Part shown: piece by piece, positions 5,593 through 5,599 of the stretch
Layout: the number at the start of each line of letters is the position of its first letter
How positions within the stretch are numbered: position 1 is the stretch's first letter
Origin: Butyrivibrio sp.
GTDB taxonomy: Bacteria; Bacillota_A; Clostridia; Lachnospirales; Lachnospiraceae
DNA length: 5,599 bases
Assembly (NCBI GenBank): GCA_024690635.1
Contig: JAILOW010000084.1
Location: 1-5,599, forward strand
Direction: 5' to 3'
Translations under genes and position numbers: made by a program
The notes under the pieces: model-generated
Told to the model about the DNA's origin: nothing
Seen by the model: the letters and a program-made list of their open reading frames with translations, nothing else
Databases searched by the model: none

Positions 5593-5599
5593 ATGTCGG
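5593..5599 (+). CDS. Possible start of a downstream gene (partial)
   Basis: ATG at 5593-5595 is preceded by GAGG (5584-5587), a well-spaced ribosome binding site five bases away, and runs off the window after two codons. It lies 57 bases after the permease stop and could belong to the same transcript. With only seven bases visible no product can be named. The same stretch also allows a - strand reading of 17 codons ending at 5544, so the call is tentative. Confidence 0.3.

Noticed and set aside
5544..5599. C-terminal end of a convergent - strand gene (17 codons to a TAA at 5544)
   Set aside because: The frame is short and open by chance in at least one other - strand frame, and no terminator separates it from the permease. 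The + strand SD plus ATG at 5584-5595 is slightly better evidence, though neither is firm.

Overview
The window most likely comes from a low-to-moderate-GC Gram-positive bacterium of the Clostridia, possibly a Lachnospiraceae-type gut or rumen anaerobe. This rests on AT-rich intergenic regions, purine-rich Shine-Dalgarno sites, sigma-70/sigma-A type promoters and the style of the proteins. It is inference; there is no marker gene.

Layout: (1) 1-80 is the tail of an upstream + strand reading frame, carrying a perfect 19-bp direct repeat. (2) 81-278 is an AT-rich leader with a good -10 box and a possible 16-codon upstream ORF. (3) 279-3646 is a tight three-gene + strand cluster: a REC-GGDEF-EAL response regulator, a stand-alone HPt phosphotransfer protein, and a CLC-type anion transporter. 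The gaps are 13 nt and 1 nt, so the three are almost certainly co-transcribed. (4) 3667-3690 is a strong hairpin shared by the convergent gene ends. (5) 3701-4201 is a - strand gene for a small three-helix membrane protein of unknown function. (6) 4202-4416 is a divergent promoter region. (7) 4417-5535 is a + strand permease of the ArsB/SLC13 (ion transporter) superfamily, probably translated from a leaderless mRNA. (8) 5536-5599 may hold the start of a further gene.

How the genes may work together: the first protein has a complete phospho-acceptor receiver, a GGDEF domain that has lost its catalytic signature, and an EAL domain with every catalytic residue I checked. It should therefore be a phosphorylation-controlled cyclic-di-GMP phosphodiesterase. 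The HPt protein next to it has the classic phospho-histidine motif and is a natural phosphodonor or phosphate sink for that receiver. No histidine kinase is visible, so the kinase must be elsewhere. The CLC protein differs from chloride/proton exchangers at several signature positions and resembles the fluoride-type CLC branch in some of them. Whether its link to c-di-GMP signalling is functional or only positional cannot be settled from sequence.

I found no CRISPR array, insertion sequence, tRNA, rRNA or recognisable riboswitch. The most unusual points are the signalling-plus-CLC operon, the unorthodox CLC signature, and the leaderless start of the permease gene.
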